The notes: generated by a model from the letters alone, not told the origin. Positions 51,254 through 61,192 are shown, counted from the stretch's first letter. The stretch: 64,000 nucleotides of DNA from an uncultured Planctomycetales bacterium (GCA_903926465.1 CAIYJE010000095.1:1-64000); one strand, 5' to 3'. Made by a program: numbers and translations.

Positions 51254-51736
51254 GAATTGTAGCGATAGGCCGTGGTGCCTTGAGTTACACCTTTCCGTAC
51301 GATTGACCTCACTCCCGGTTGCTCAGTGGGCCGTTCTGCGGGGACGGCCCGGTGAGGTGGCACCTGTGATTTGTGTCATGGGCTTAGTGGATGGCGGGTC
51401 TTTTCGCAAGAGTGGTATGGGTCGCAAAGATTCTGACGATTATCGCCCCCTCTCTTTTGGAGGGGCGTATATGGCTTGCCGCACGGGCCTTCTGATGCCT
51501 GGCTCTTGGACGATCCAGGAAAACCGCAAGAATTTCCATGAATTCGGCACGTTCTTCAAGGCTCAGAATCCTTCAATCGCACTTGGTGGTGTGTCCGAGT
51601 TTAAGACTATGGAACTGTAGGACGTGCATTTTCGAGACCAGGATCGGGTCGCTTGCAGACACGGTCACGGGTCTCTTTCTACGAGTGTCCAAGACTCAGT
51701 TGCCACAGGTACCCCGGGTTCCCAGAGATCTTTCTC
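51254..51736. other. Intergenic region after parE
   Basis: No gene, RNA or strong repeat is seen in these 483 bases. The open frame at 51219-51620 has no recognisable domain and starts inside parE. A small weak hairpin (CGCCCC/GGGGCG, about 51446-51469) is present. Confidence 0.4.
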
Positions 51737-52126
51737 ATGAACTGTCTGGTAATTGCGCTGGCCTTGATGCAACAGGTGGCCTCTGGTCCAGACGTGAGCC
51801 CGCCCAGGGGGACCGGTGAGGATCTTACCCTGGTTAGCCCTGAACTGGTGCCCAACCAGGTGGTCTCTGGCTATCCGGTGGCACGGCAGCCGTCGTATTT
51901 AGCCACTCGATATCCGGCGACTTATCACCTTCCAGAGGCTCAGTTACCGCTCTATCCCGCGCGACTGCCGGATCCTAATCCTTCGCGATCACTCTGGTAC
52001 AGCGGCCGGTATGCTCCCTGGACTCTCGGGCACTGGCACTATCCCAGATATGTTGGAGGAAATGAGTCTTACCAAAACGGATTCCAAGAGTCATCATCGG
52101 GATGTTCTCATGGGTGTGGCAGATAA
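51737..52126 (+). CDS. Small secreted hypothetical protein, Pro/Tyr-rich (129 aa)
   Basis: The first 16 residues (MNCLVIALALMQQVAS) look like a short signal peptide. The rest is rich in Pro, Tyr, Arg and Ser (PVARQPSYLATRYPATYHLP, PLYPARLPDPNPSRSLWYSG) and ends with a Ser/Cys/His-rich tail (SSSGCSHGCGR). No known domain is seen. The open frame starts at 51653, but ATG 51737 gives the signal-like start. It is convergent to the Tad operon and may be a small surface or structural protein. The coding call rests on the signal-like start and its composition only. Confidence 0.5.
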   Translation: MNCLVIALALMQQVASGPDVSPPRGTGEDLTLVSPELVPNQVVSGYPVARQPSYLATRYPATYHLPEAQLPLYPARLPDPNPSRSLWYSGRYAPWTLGHWHYPRYVGGNESYQNGFQESSSGCSHGCGR

Positions 52127-52159
52127 TCCGTTTGGTCGACAACTTGTTTCATGAAATGC

Positions 52160-53167
52160 TTATTCCGCGGCCGCAGGTGTGATTTCGGTTGCTGTGGTGG
52201 GTAACCGGGAATTCCCTCGAAACGATTCCACTCTGGACGTGGATCGGTTCTGAAGTTCCTGAGTTTTTTGAACGCTGGCCCCACCTGTAATGAACTGATG
52301 GAACACCGGGCCGATCAGTACAATGGCCGCCGCAACGAACAGGCATGTGATCGTTGGGAATAACATCCAGAAACTGGTTCGGTTCGCCTGCGCTTCCGCA
52401 CGCTGCCGAGTCTGGAGCCGGTAACTACTGGCATACTCCAGCAAGGCGGAGGCGGCATCCGAGCCCACCCGTTCCGACTGCTTCATGATTGAGCAAAGAT
52501 TGCGAATGGCATCGGATGGAACGCGATCGGCTAGCTGATCCCAGCCTTTTTGCATGCTATGAAGCTGTGCAATTTGAAACACCCGGCGAAACTCTTCGGA
52601 GAGTTCCGGATAAGCGCGCCGCAAGGAGGTGGAAACCTTCCCAGCGGAATGGACAGGATCTAGGCCCGCTTGCAAACTAACGGCCATCAGGTCCATCGCA
52701 AGCGGCAGCCCTCTTGCGATGGCATGCCCACGCGCCTTGGCCTGCATCTCAATAATCAACCTCGGCAGGCTAAAAACCAGAATCAGGGCGATCAGGCCGC
52801 CCACCAGAACTGTCAAGAGCTGGGGATCGGGCACGATTACGCCAAGCAGCCCTGTAACTCCCAAGCACAGCAAGACCAGGAGGAACCGGATCGTACGAAA
52901 TTGTTCGAGGGCAAGCGGATGGTCATAGCCGGCCGTTCTGAGCACTTTCTGGAGCTCTTGCGTTGGATTGGACCCACGATTCAGGAACCGTGATCCTAGC
53001 GCATCGACCAGAGAATCCGGTAGCGAGAAACGAGTGCGCTCAACGGATTGGCCCTGAGACATCCGACGCAACCGGTCCCGCTCTGGATCGAGTAGCCGGT
53101 TCAGGTACAGGAAAAGTGGAACCGTAATTCCCACAAAAATCGTGCTCATCACGATAGGGCTATTCAT
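52160..53167 (-). CDS. tadC: TadC: type II secretion F-domain platform protein of the Tad pilus
   Basis: This integral inner-membrane platform protein has 335 aa and is the last gene of the Tad operon. The N-terminal span is at about 5-22; a second hydrophobic region lies at about 88-132 (LLVLLCLGVTGLLGVIV, LLTVLVGGLIALILVFSLP). The T2SSF domain has GLPLAMDLMAVSLQAGLDPV, PELSEEFRRVFQIAQL and ALLEYASSYRLQTRQRAEAQ, then the final hydrophobic pair LFPTITCLFVAAAIVLIGPV. A polar Thr/Ser-rich tail ends it. It works with TadB as the membrane base on which the ATPase TadA drives pilin extraction. TadB lies 28 bases upstream. Confidence 0.93.
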   Translation of the reverse strand: MNSPIVMSTIFVGITVPLFLYLNRLLDPERDRLRRMSQGQSVERTRFSLPDSLVDALGSRFLNRGSNPTQELQKVLRTAGYDHPLALEQFRTIRFLLVLLCLGVTGLLGVIVPDPQLLTVLVGGLIALILVFSLPRLIIEMQAKARGHAIARGLPLAMDLMAVSLQAGLDPVHSAGKVSTSLRRAYPELSEEFRRVFQIAQLHSMQKGWDQLADRVPSDAIRNLCSIMKQSERVGSDAASALLEYASSYRLQTRQRAEAQANRTSFWMLFPTITCLFVAAAIVLIGPVFHQFITGGASVQKTQELQNRSTSRVESFRGNSRLPTTATEITPAAAE

Positions 53168-53195
53168 CGTTCACTCGTGGTGTTTGCCATGGAAT

Positions 53196-54137
53196 TCAGA
53201 ACTTGACCCTGAGGATCGCGAGAAGCCAGAGCACGCCCACAATTTCCAGTAGAATCGAAATACCAAGCGCTACTTTCCCTTCGGGTGCCGACAAAAATGA
53301 GGTCAGAATCTCAGATTGAGGGGAAAGCGCATAAATCAGAAGAATGACCGGCTGAGCGGCGGAAATGAAGATCGCCGAAATCCGAGACATCGACGTGGCG
53401 GACTTCACCTGGAGCCGAAACTCATTGCGAGATCGGGCCGCCGTGGCAACCCGGTCTATCAGACGTGCAAGGTCTCCCCCAGTCGTCTGGTGCACCTGAA
53501 TCGTGGCAATCAACATATCCATGTCTTCGAGTTGCATCCTGTCTCCCATGGCCGTCAACGAATGAGAGACAGACAAGCCCAGATCGATCCGGTTCAACGC
53601 CCTCTGAAGTTCATCCTTGAGCGGTAGGTCGGTTTGCTCTGCGCAAAGCGCCAGGGACCGCTCCAAGCCGCTACCCGCCCTCATCGCCCGCGCCAGTAAA
53701 TAAAACGCGTCGGGGATCTGGTTCTGAAGCCGTCTTCGTCGGTTCCTTGCCAGCAGACTCAAGATGACCAAGGGAACAGAGAAACCGATGATCATCCCGA
53801 TGGCCGCCGCCGTGGTATCACTGAGTGCGAGACCGCTTGCAAGCCCACCGGCCGCCGACGAAAGCACGGCAATTCCCAGGAGGCGAGCGGGGCTGAGCTC
53901 AACACCAGCCCGGATGAGGGCGTCCGAGCAAAACGATTCCCAATAATCGTCGTTGCGGTCAACATCTTCGGTCGTTTGTAGCGGCAGGCCGCTGGCGTTC
54001 AGAAGGCGCCGGCGTAATTGGCGTTCGCTCACGAGTTGCCGGTAGAGCAGCGTTACCAGAAGAAGAAGCAAAAACCCAAAACCCAGCATCGCCAGGGGAT
54101 GATCCAGGAACCGAGAAAGCAGAGACTCAATGCTCAT
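53196..54137 (-). CDS. tadB: TadB: type II secretion F-domain platform protein of the Tad pilus
   Basis: This protein has 313 aa. The N-terminal span is LAMLGFGFLLLLLVTLLY; further hydrophobic regions are LLGIAVLSSAAGGLASGLAL, TAAAIGMIIGFSVPLVILSL and IFISAAQPVILLIYAL. The T2SSF core includes QIPDAFYLLARAMRAGSGLE, RSLALCAEQTDLPLKDELQR and MLIATIQVHQTTGGDLARLI. It is the paralogue of TadC and the two make the heteromeric base. The start overlaps the tadA stop by 4 bases (ATGA), so it is translationally coupled to the ATPase. Confidence 0.94.
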   Translation of the reverse strand: MSIESLLSRFLDHPLAMLGFGFLLLLLVTLLYRQLVSERQLRRRLLNASGLPLQTTEDVDRNDDYWESFCSDALIRAGVELSPARLLGIAVLSSAAGGLASGLALSDTTAAAIGMIIGFSVPLVILSLLARNRRRRLQNQIPDAFYLLARAMRAGSGLERSLALCAEQTDLPLKDELQRALNRIDLGLSVSHSLTAMGDRMQLEDMDMLIATIQVHQTTGGDLARLIDRVATAARSRNEFRLQVKSATSMSRISAIFISAAQPVILLIYALSPQSEILTSFLSAPEGKVALGISILLEIVGVLWLLAILRVKF

Positions 54138-55438
54138 CGCTTGCCACCTCCGCCCGACTCCAGAATCCGTTCTTCAAACAGCCCTGGAGGTAAGTTGATA
54201 CCTGCCACCGCGAGTTTCTCTAGAAAGCGTGGGGTTGCTCCACAGGCGTGAAAATCTCCGACGGCATGTCCATCAACAACGCCCGTCTGACGGAACTCGA
54301 ACAGGTCTCGCACCAAGTACTTGCGGTTCCGATAACCGAGAAGTTCCGAGATCCTGGACACTCGTCTTCGCCCACCCTGTAACCGAACAAGCTGGATGAT
54401 CACATCGAGCGCCGACCCGATCTGACGACGAGCAACCCCCATGGGAACTGTGACATCTCCGGCCGCCACCATCATTTCCAACCGGCTTAGTGCGTCTCGA
54501 GGGCCATTGGCGTGGATGGTCGTCATTGAGCCCTCATGGCCCGTATTCATGGCCGCAAGCATGTCAAACGCCTCGGGACCACGCACCTCGCCTACGATGA
54601 TCCGATCCGGTCTCATTCTTAAACTATTCCGGACGAGAACCCGCTGGCGAACCTCGCCGGCTCCCTCGATGTTTGGAGGGCGTGTTTCGAGCCGGACCAC
54701 GTGCGGCTGGCGAAGCTTCAATTCTGCGGTGTCCTCGATGGTCACCAGTCGCTCGTTGTTGGGAATGTAGCCAGAAAGGATATTCAGGAGGGTCGTTTTC
54801 CCCGTACCGGTGCCACCAGAAACCAGCAAGTTCAACCGCCCTCGCACGGCCGCCTGGAGCAGTATCAACATTTCCGAAACAAGGCTACCGCTCTCCAGCA
54901 GGTCATCCACTTCAAGCGTGGTGCCAAACCTCCGTATTGAAATCACGGGCCCGCCAATGGCCAGCGGCGGAATGATTGCGTTCACCCGAGAGCCGTCAGG
55001 CAACCGAGCGTCGACCATGGCCGAAGATTCATCAATTCTCCGTCCAACCCGGGCTGCGATCCGTTGAATCACCTGGATGACATGGGCATCATTGGCAAAG
55101 ATCGTCGAGGTCTTTTCAAGGACTCCGTTGCGTTCGATATAAACCTGATCAGGGCCATTGACCAGGATGTCTGTGATGCTCGGATCGCTCATGTACCGTT
55201 CGAGTGGACCAACTCCAAACACTTCATCCAGGACGCCGGCCACCACCGATTCGCGCTGGAGATCGGTGAGCAAGAACTTGGTCTGGCGAACGAATTTGTG
55301 GACCCGCTCTCGAACCTGATCGCGGAGCTGATCAGGGCCTTGAGACTCGATCCGGCGAAGGTCAAGGTTCTCAACCACCTGCCGGTGGATCTCGACCTTC
55401 AGTCGCTCGATCTCACGATCCAGTTCTCCAGCAGACAT
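54134..55438 (-). CDS. tadA: TadA/CpaF: secretion ATPase of the Tad pilus
   Basis: This hexameric ATPase has 434 aa and powers Flp pilus assembly. The N-terminal domain has an amphipathic start and the '[20 protein letters not shown]' region. Walker A is [18 protein letters not shown], the Asp box [12 protein letters not shown], Walker B-like [20 protein letters not shown] and the His box [20 protein letters not shown]. It matches TadA/CpaF closely. The tadZ gene ends 47 bases upstream and tadB starts inside the last codons, which fits production of the engine and its base together. Confidence 0.97.
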   Translation of the reverse strand: MSAGELDREIERLKVEIHRQVVENLDLRRIESQGPDQLRDQVRERVHKFVRQTKFLLTDLQRESVVAGVLDEVFGVGPLERYMSDPSITDILVNGPDQVYIERNGVLEKTSTIFANDAHVIQVIQRIAARVGRRIDESSAMVDARLPDGSRVNAIIPPLAIGGPVISIRRFGTTLEVDDLLESGSLVSEMLILLQAAVRGRLNLLVSGGTGTGKTTLLNILSGYIPNNERLVTIEDTAELKLRQPHVVRLETRPPNIEGAGEVRQRVLVRNSLRMRPDRIIVGEVRGPEAFDMLAAMNTGHEGSMTTIHANGPRDALSRLEMMVAAGDVTVPMGVARRQIGSALDVIIQLVRLQGGRRRVSRISELLGYRNRKYLVRDLFEFRQTGVVDGHAVGDFHACGATPRFLEKLAVAGINLPPGLFEERILESGGGGKR

Positions 55439-55485
55439 CTCAACACACCGTCATTCGTAGGTGGGAATAGGTAAAAGTAAAAACG

Positions 55486-56640
55486 TTAGCGAGGACTTGC
55501 AATCTGGCTGGCGATTCTTGCCAGTTCTCGGGTGATACTTGAAAAGCGGCTGATCTGCTTGAGCGGAACGCCACGATTTCTTGAAGCGTTTACCTGTGCC
55601 GGGGAATTCACAAGTACACCTGTGGGACTCATTCCAAGCGCATCTGCTGCCGATCGAGAGTCCAGTGTTCCCCGTTCTCCTTGGCGATTGAAGATCAGCT
55701 TGATGCGTGAAGTGCTCACGCCTCGCTGGAGTAATTCGCCCAAAAGGCGTTGAGTGAGATGAATGCCAGGCACGTCGAGCCTGCAAACCACGAATACCGA
55801 ATCTGAGATCCGGATCGCTTCCAGATTGCCGGTTGTCCGTTGGTTGGACAGGTCCAAGATCGAGTGCTGATAGGTCACCCGAAACAGAGTCATCAATTGG
55901 CGAACCTGTTCGGCCGAAAGCTCCGTCGATTGCAATGAGCCAGGCGCTTCAAGCAGAAGTTCCACTCCCGCGGAATGAGAGACCATTGCCTGGCGAACAA
56001 GTGTGGCGTCTAGAAGGTGAGACCGCCTCGCGATCGAGGACAAAGTCGAGTCAGGGTGTTGATCCAAGATCAAGGCAAGCTGCGGTGTAGACGCTCCGAG
56101 TTCGGTAAGGGAGACACGACCTGGAGAACCACCGGCCAGCGCAAACGCCAGCCCAGCAGCAATTGTGGTCACGCCGGTCCCTGGCTGAGCCGAGAGAATA
56201 CAGTGAAGTTGCCCCTGTGCATAATTGGATTCGCGCCGCAAGGCGATCCGTTGAAATGTTTCGCCCAGGCGTTGCATCAACTGTTCGTTGTCTGTCTCAT
56301 AGTTGATGTAATCCTCAGCGCCGTTGCGGAGCAAGTCGATCATGACCGACGATTCCGTATGCGGACCGACCACGATAGCAGGAATACCCAGGCGTGTGGC
56401 TTCGCTCAAGTAATGCCGGGCATTCTTCAGGGCTTCATGGCAGTAAAGGATCAACGCATCTGGTCGACTGGTCGCAAGTGCTCTGTTCAATTCCGAGAAC
56501 GGGATACAACTGGCCGCTTCGCAACGAGCCCCCACGCCATGCAGTTTCTCACGGAGCGATAACAGCCCTATGTCTGATTCATGACCATACGCCACAATTA
56601 ATTGCAACAGACTCGGTTCCGCAACAGCATCGGAAATCAT
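55486..56640 (-). CDS. tadZ: TadZ/CpaE-like localisation ATPase
   Basis: This 384-residue protein has two domains. A receiver-like domain covers about 12-130 (LIVAYGHESDIGLLSLREKL, ALILYCHEALKNARHYL). A ParA/MinD-type domain follows from about 143. The P-loop reads LSAQPGTGVTTIAAGLAFAL: the Walker lysine is replaced (Val157), consistent with the atypical P-loop known in TadZ/CpaE. Later motifs SVFVVCRLDVPGIHLTQRLL and RIKLIFNRQGERGTLDSRSA fit the MinD-like fold. TadZ proteins mark the cell position where the pilus is built. Its start overlaps the TadG-like gene stop by 4 bases. Confidence 0.9.
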   Translation of the reverse strand: MISDAVAEPSLLQLIVAYGHESDIGLLSLREKLHGVGARCEAASCIPFSELNRALATSRPDALILYCHEALKNARHYLSEATRLGIPAIVVGPHTESSVMIDLLRNGAEDYINYETDNEQLMQRLGETFQRIALRRESNYAQGQLHCILSAQPGTGVTTIAAGLAFALAGGSPGRVSLTELGASTPQLALILDQHPDSTLSSIARRSHLLDATLVRQAMVSHSAGVELLLEAPGSLQSTELSAEQVRQLMTLFRVTYQHSILDLSNQRTTGNLEAIRISDSVFVVCRLDVPGIHLTQRLLGELLQRGVSTSRIKLIFNRQGERGTLDSRSAADALGMSPTGVLVNSPAQVNASRNRGVPLKQISRFSSITRELARIASQIASPR

Positions 56641-57839
56641 GGAAGCAACCGAACCTTTGCAACATAGGGGTTAAGTTGGACAGGTCCAAGTTCGCCTCTT
56701 TGCTTCGAACTCAGCTCTTTGCGTGTGATGGCGGTTGCTGACGAGAGCGAGGCCGGCTGGACCCTGATTCGTGTTGGCGACCCAAACTCAACCGCCACGA
56801 TCCGGGCGGTCATAAAGCCAGTGATCTCTACTGGCGATCCGAGTTCCGTAGATTCAATGGTGAGCGGCCAGATTCGCGCCTGCCCACTGCCACCGACCTG
56901 CTCAAGTGATTGCAACAGGTGCTCACGCTGGTTCGTGAATTCCGAACTCGTCATGGTTTTCAGCCGGGCCTGGGGACCAGCCAGCAGAATTTGACCTCCA
57001 AGTGAGGCCAGAGACGGCCTGTCGAGTCCGTCCACGATCTGACTGGACGTTTCAGTTGGAACGGTACAGACCAGAGGGATGGTGTTTAACTGGATTGTCA
57101 GTGTGATTTCTGGAAGGCCGTCTCCGGCATTGGGGTGGAAGCGTCCTTCTACGCCATCGAAGGCATACGCATCTTGAATGTCGCCAGAGATCAAGGCTTC
57201 CCAGCTCAATGGGTCTTTACCTGAAGGATCAGAACGTACAACCATGGGTACCATGGGAATATTCAGGCTTTGCTGGGGTCGGAAGCCTACGATTTCTCGA
57301 TCAATCTGTGCCATACTTCGAACCGAGAGATCCAGAGGACCGAATAAGAAGAGTTCAGGCAAAACGAGATGGAGTCCGTTCCCAGTCGACCCGCGACGAT
57401 AGCCGACGCCTTGCACCAGATCTGGAATGGGCTGGGAACTCGGTGTGCCCTGCAACAGGCTTGATTCTTCGAAGAAAAGATCAACCGCCGCGATTTGTGA
57501 GGTAGCGTGCTGCGCCGGGGTGATCAGGTTATTTGCCACGGCATACTTTCGACCTTCTGCGCGGGCTCTCTCAATGAGATGAGTACGAACATGAGGGTCG
57601 TCAATCAGTTGCTGGTCATCCGTCAGGGCAAGCGCCGCAGCCAGTACCGAAGACTCACATGCCGAATGCATTTGACCGCGAATGGTATACAAGGCCGCGA
57701 CATCAAGTGCCATCACCAGTGCAAGTAAAGCGAGTGCAAAGCACATCAGAAACAGCAGAGACATCGCGCCACGTCGATCCTCTTGGTGCGTGGAGAATTG
57801 GACGGTGTGACCTAGTTTTAAGTGATATCCCAGATTCAT
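56637..57839 (-). CDS. tadG: TadG-like pilus-associated protein
   Basis: This 400-residue protein has a basic N-terminus with DRRGAMSLLFLMCFALALLA, then a hydrophobic helix (about 25-48, LALVMALDVAALYTIRGQMH). This is the TadG/TadE-type N-terminal segment with a prepilin-like RRG junction but no Glu at the usual place. The remainder (50-400) is a soluble, probably periplasmic domain with no clear VWA MIDAS. Its stop overlaps the tadZ start by 4 bases, and the cpaB gene ends 42 bases upstream. It may act as a minor pilin or membrane tether. The name rests on the N-terminus and location. Confidence 0.75.
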   Translation of the reverse strand: MNLGYHLKLGHTVQFSTHQEDRRGAMSLLFLMCFALALLALVMALDVAALYTIRGQMHSACESSVLAAALALTDDQQLIDDPHVRTHLIERARAEGRKYAVANNLITPAQHATSQIAAVDLFFEESSLLQGTPSSQPIPDLVQGVGYRRGSTGNGLHLVLPELFLFGPLDLSVRSMAQIDREIVGFRPQQSLNIPMVPMVVRSDPSGKDPLSWEALISGDIQDAYAFDGVEGRFHPNAGDGLPEITLTIQLNTIPLVCTVPTETSSQIVDGLDRPSLASLGGQILLAGPQARLKTMTSSEFTNQREHLLQSLEQVGGSGQARIWPLTIESTELGSPVEITGFMTARIVAVEFGSPTRIRVQPASLSSATAITRKELSSKQRGELGPVQLNPYVAKVRLLP

Positions 57840-57881
57840 ACAAAAGGTTTCGGCAAAGGTGGAAGCAATGGGAACGCAAGG

Positions 57882-59093
57882 TTAATGATCCGACCCCGTG
57901 CGCACGGCCGCAGCCGCCGGCCTGAGGCCCGGCTGCTTGCTTATGGTTGGAGGGGTCGGCTTGCGAAATTGAAATTCGGTTCCGGAAGAATCCAGGGATG
58001 GATCTTTTGAGGATGTGGCCGGATTCAAATTCGCAGGATTGCCCTCCAAATCTGCCCGACTTTCACGACTAGCCTTCCGATTGGATGCCATATTCGTAAG
58101 CCGTCGCTCTGACGAAAACACCATATCATCCTGGCGACGAGTTCCATGATACTGCTCAATTCGAGTGATTTTAGGAGCAGGCGCGGGCTCGATGGCTTGA
58201 GGGGCCAGATTGAAGATCTCCTGGAGATTGCGATCACGAATGGGCTCTCCACTCGTCACAAAGTTCTCAACAATCTGCTGCTCTTTTTTGTAGGCCGCAC
58301 TCGAAGGATCGATGAATGAGACCCGGTGATGCTCAGGGCTCACAGGTTCGTCTTGCTGCGCGGCTTCCATTGCCTGATTTCTTGCAGACTCCAGTTCCTT
58401 GGCTTCGCTCTCTGGAATTGCGACCAGGCTAAATTCACCCTGATCTCGCGCAAAATCACAAACCGCTGCACGATATTCATTAGTCTCTATGGTAAAAGGG
58501 ACAGGCTTATCTGCCGGTAAGGCGCTATAAATGGGGCGTAATGTATTTCGCTTGAGAATGATCCGCGCATTGGGTACCAGCAGTACTCGCTGTGGACTAT
58601 CCTTCAAGCCTGGTCCGGTGATAACCGTTGAAAAATAGACATTGACCCAATCCCCCACCCGCAAAAGGCCTCCTGTCGAATCTTCGAGCTGGACCGAGAG
58701 ACTGACCGGACGCATATGCGGTGCAAGGCGTTCGGGAATTCCCTCAGGATTCTCAAACGGCTCAAGTTGATCCGTGCGGATCGGGGTATCGGCCAGAATA
58801 TTTTCGCCGGCAATTCGAAGGTAGACCGCCGACTCAATGGGCGGCAAATAATGATCCGTAAACCGTAGGTATTCACTTCGCTCTGTTGGCTTGAGCGTTC
58901 GAACCATCACTTGACGGGGCTCGATCAGATTCCCCTTCAAGATGTTCTGGTTCGCAACTAAGACTTTGACCGTCGGTTCCTCGGTGCCCGGCGCAGCTGG
59001 TGATCGGAATCGGTTCAATAGCCTGAAGGAAGAGACTCCAGCCAGTCCGATAACCGTCGTGACAAGCAACGCAAGAATGGTACTGGATCTCAT
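57882..59093 (-). CDS. cpaB: CpaB/RcpC: Tad pilus periplasmic assembly protein
   Basis: This 403-residue protein has a short N-terminal anchor (MRSSTILALLVTTVIGLAGV). The SAF domain region follows: VKVLVANQNILKGNLIEPRQ, RIAGENILADTPIRTDQL and RPVSLSVQLEDSTGGLLRVG with DWVNVYF. That is the conserved Flp pilus CpaB core. The C-terminal 150 residues are long, polar and Ser/Arg/Pro-rich, without a known domain. CpaB works with the secretin at the outer membrane. It lies between tadE and the TadG-like gene. Confidence 0.93.
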   Translation of the reverse strand: MRSSTILALLVTTVIGLAGVSSFRLLNRFRSPAAPGTEEPTVKVLVANQNILKGNLIEPRQVMVRTLKPTERSEYLRFTDHYLPPIESAVYLRIAGENILADTPIRTDQLEPFENPEGIPERLAPHMRPVSLSVQLEDSTGGLLRVGDWVNVYFSTVITGPGLKDSPQRVLLVPNARIILKRNTLRPIYSALPADKPVPFTIETNEYRAAVCDFARDQGEFSLVAIPESEAKELESARNQAMEAAQQDEPVSPEHHRVSFIDPSSAAYKKEQQIVENFVTSGEPIRDRNLQEIFNLAPQAIEPAPAPKITRIEQYHGTRRQDDMVFSSERRLTNMASNRKASRESRADLEGNPANLNPATSSKDPSLDSSGTEFQFRKPTPPTISKQPGLRPAAAAVRTGSDH

Positions 59094-59168
59094 GATTTAC
59101 ATTCGTTATGCGTCTGGTGATTCATGCAGGGTCTATGAAGAGAGTGAAGGTCGTTTTGAGCAGCTCAA

Positions 59169-59618
59169 TTATTCACGTCGCATCACGCTTCTTACGAAAC
59201 TCATCTGCTCTCCAAGACCCAAGAGATTCAGCGCCAGTCCGCTGAGCTGTTTGGACTTGAGCCCCACAACCACTTCGATCATGTCGCCAGATCGTGACTC
59301 GCTCAAACCAGAGGGAGTGATGATATCCAAAGCCAGATCGTCTGCAGTCTGGAGACCAAGGACCTGCATCACAACTCGATGAACCGCTTCAGGATTTCCA
59401 GTCAGTGCTGCAATCCGTACACCCTCGTGCCCGGCTGTTGCCAGTTTCTGTTTGCCATGCAAAAGCAGGCCTAGCTCCAGCAATGCAAAAACGATCAGAA
59501 TCACCAATGGTAAAACCAGTAGCAATTCCGCCGTAAGAATAAAGCCTTTGCGCGAAGCGCTAGGCCGCTTTCCTGGCCTTGTTCGCCTGCCACCATGGTT
59601 TTCTTTCTGAACGTCCAC
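59169..59618 (-). CDS. tadE: TadE-like minor pseudopilin
   Basis: This is a type IVb-like pseudopilin with 149 aa from GTG 59618 (AGGG 8 bases upstream); the frame continues to 59759, but the extra residues look non-coding. A 24-residue basic leader ends in SRKG; the mature part begins FILTAELLLVLPLVILIVFA. Glu31 is six residues after the Gly, one more than the usual +5. TadE proteins are processed by TadV and help pilus assembly. It starts the second block of the Tad operon, after a 640-base gap. Confidence 0.88.
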   Translation of the reverse strand: MDVQKENHGGRRTRPGKRPSASRKGFILTAELLLVLPLVILIVFALLELGLLLHGKQKLATAGHEGVRIAALTGNPEAVHRVVMQVLGLQTADDLALDIITPSGLSESRSGDMIEVVVGLKSKQLSGLALNLLGLGEQMSFVRSVMRRE

Positions 59619-60379
59619 GTGTTGAGCCCTTAATGAGTTGGGGCTTCGCCCAGAACAAAGAACTCCAATGCCGTGATCAGATCCGAACGATAGCACGAAA
59701 CAACGACGGGTCATGCCTTGATGGTTGATCTTAACTCCGACAAGATCCATCAGAAGCAAAGGCTGTCGTCATTGAACGGCTCCGCCCCCCAGGTTTCAAC
59801 TTATAGAAGTCAATCACTAAAAGCCGACCTGGGTAACTTCACAGCATCGCGGTCAAAGCCTCCAACTGCATCGCTGGAGTTCAGATTGTAACCAACATGA
59901 CGATTGTCCGAAAACCGAGCAGGGGCTGCCTGATGCATTCCGACAACAAGCAACAGAACGGATCTCGGGTTGGGCCCAAATCCACTCTGCCGAATAATTC
60001 GAATCATCAATAGCAAGATCAAGGGGCATTGGTACTTCAGGCCCAAGATGATCGCAATCGGCCAACCATTCGACAACCCGTCAAGAGATGAATAAACCTG
60101 GAACCGAGCTTTTACCGGACAAAAATTACGATGCGACTTCGATCGTTGGTCCACCAAACTCGATCTGGCAAGGGGCAACTCAATTCGGCCCAGACAAGTT
60201 CGACAAAGCCCGTTGAATCATTTGAAGAAGACAATAACCACAGATAAGAGTCGGCAAATTTCAACTAGGCTTGCAGTACATATAAAATAAGAAGCGTGAC
60301 GGAGAATCTCACCACGCTTCTAGTTCCAGTTCGATCGTCAGTGGAAATCGGCCGGGTGGAGCCGCCTGGTGAGGCAACT
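59619..60379. other. Intergenic region between tadE and the second flp gene
   Basis: No recognisable gene is present in these 761 bases, and the base composition is more AT-rich than the neighbours. An open frame at 59810-60178 (minus) has no known domain and no ribosome site that I can identify. The region may hold a promoter for the tadE-to-tadC block; no clear consensus was found. Confidence 0.4.
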
Positions 60380-60393
60380 CCCCCCCCCCCCCC
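60380..60393. repeat. Homopolymeric tract of 14 C
   Basis: Fourteen consecutive C on the plus strand (G on the coding strand of the minus-strand pilin gene) lie 8 bases past the Flp pilin stop codon at 60402. Runs of this length often vary by slippage, in the cell or in sequencing. Confidence 0.9.
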
Positions 60394-60401
60394 GAATTCA
60401 A

Positions 60402-60734
60402 TCAGTTTTGCGGATCGTCAAACACCGTCATGGGGGCGGCCGCAATGTTCTGAGTTGGCATCAAAGGGTAGATTTGGTTCAGGACATTTGTCCCGGCCGT
60501 ACCTGCGAGCGCGCCGTTTTGAGAGTAATTCCCTTCAATACCAGGGAAGTAGTACGACACATTCAGATAGGTAATCGCCTGGGCCAGTTCGGAGAGCTTG
60601 GAAGACACAGCATTTCGAACATAAGACAGTCCAACAACCAAGCCGATCACAAGGATGGTTGCCACAAGCAGGAATTCCGTAGAAATCAGCGCTCCCCGGT
60701 CATCATTCCACAGTTTCTTGAACATCTGAGACAT
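60402..60734 (-). CDS. flp: Flp-type pilin (copy nearer to tadE)
   Basis: This major-pilin candidate has 110 aa; AGGAG lies 6 bases before ATG 60734. The leader is MSQMFKKLWNDDRG and the mature part starts ALISTEFLLVATILVIGLVV with Glu20 six residues after Gly14. A C-terminal variable part (about 60-100) follows and the end is VFDDPQN. It is clearly a paralogue of the pilin at 61941-62294: leader position, LISTE core, SKLSEL and LNVSYYFPG motifs and the DDPQN end all match. It is longer than proteobacterial Flp (about 50-75 mature residues). The poly-C tract follows at once. Confidence 0.92.
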   Translation of the reverse strand: MSQMFKKLWNDDRGALISTEFLLVATILVIGLVVGLSYVRNAVSSKLSELAQAITYLNVSYYFPGIEGNYSQNGALAGTAGTNVLNQIYPLMPTQNIAAAPMTVFDDPQN

Positions 60735-61192
60735 CGAAGGCTCCTGGTGACCGAATTCGGCTCGCCGTTGACGCAATGCAACCAGTCCGCATTTTTCCGC
60801 AACGTAAACGGGGCACATGACTTTGAAATGACTGAAACTTGTCAGATTCCATGCACAGGAATCAGCAACGACGCTTTTGTTTCAAGATTCAGTCAATCGA
60901 CGAAATAAAGATAACCAAAAGCATCACTGTTTTTCCAAAAAAAAATCGGATTAGTCGATAATTATCAACATAAAGCACCCAAGTCTTCTATTTGATCTAG
61001 CGTGCACAAATTGCCTTTGGTTACATACCACCTACCAGTGCAAAACTATCATAAATGGGCTTGATTACAGGATATTCTTGATCGCAATGAGCGATAGCTG
61101 CAGAGATTTAGCCTAATAAAGACGCCACACAAGAAAAGAAATGGCAATAGATGGCCGTTTCCAAGCTCGTCGTTTAAGCTTTGCCGAGGCGC
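60735..61192. other. AT-rich upstream region of the flp gene
   Basis: No gene is seen in these 458 bases. The middle (60890-61130) is markedly AT-rich compared with the flanks, which suits a promoter for the downstream pilin gene and the uncoupling of the two pilins. No clear sigma consensus was identified. Confidence 0.45.

Noticed and set aside
51219-51620. 133-codon plus-strand open frame after parE
   Set aside because: It starts inside parE in another frame and shows no domain; likely non-coding.
59810-60178. 122-codon minus-strand open frame between flp and tadE
   Set aside because: No domain, no ribosome site that I can identify and unusual composition; treated as intergenic.
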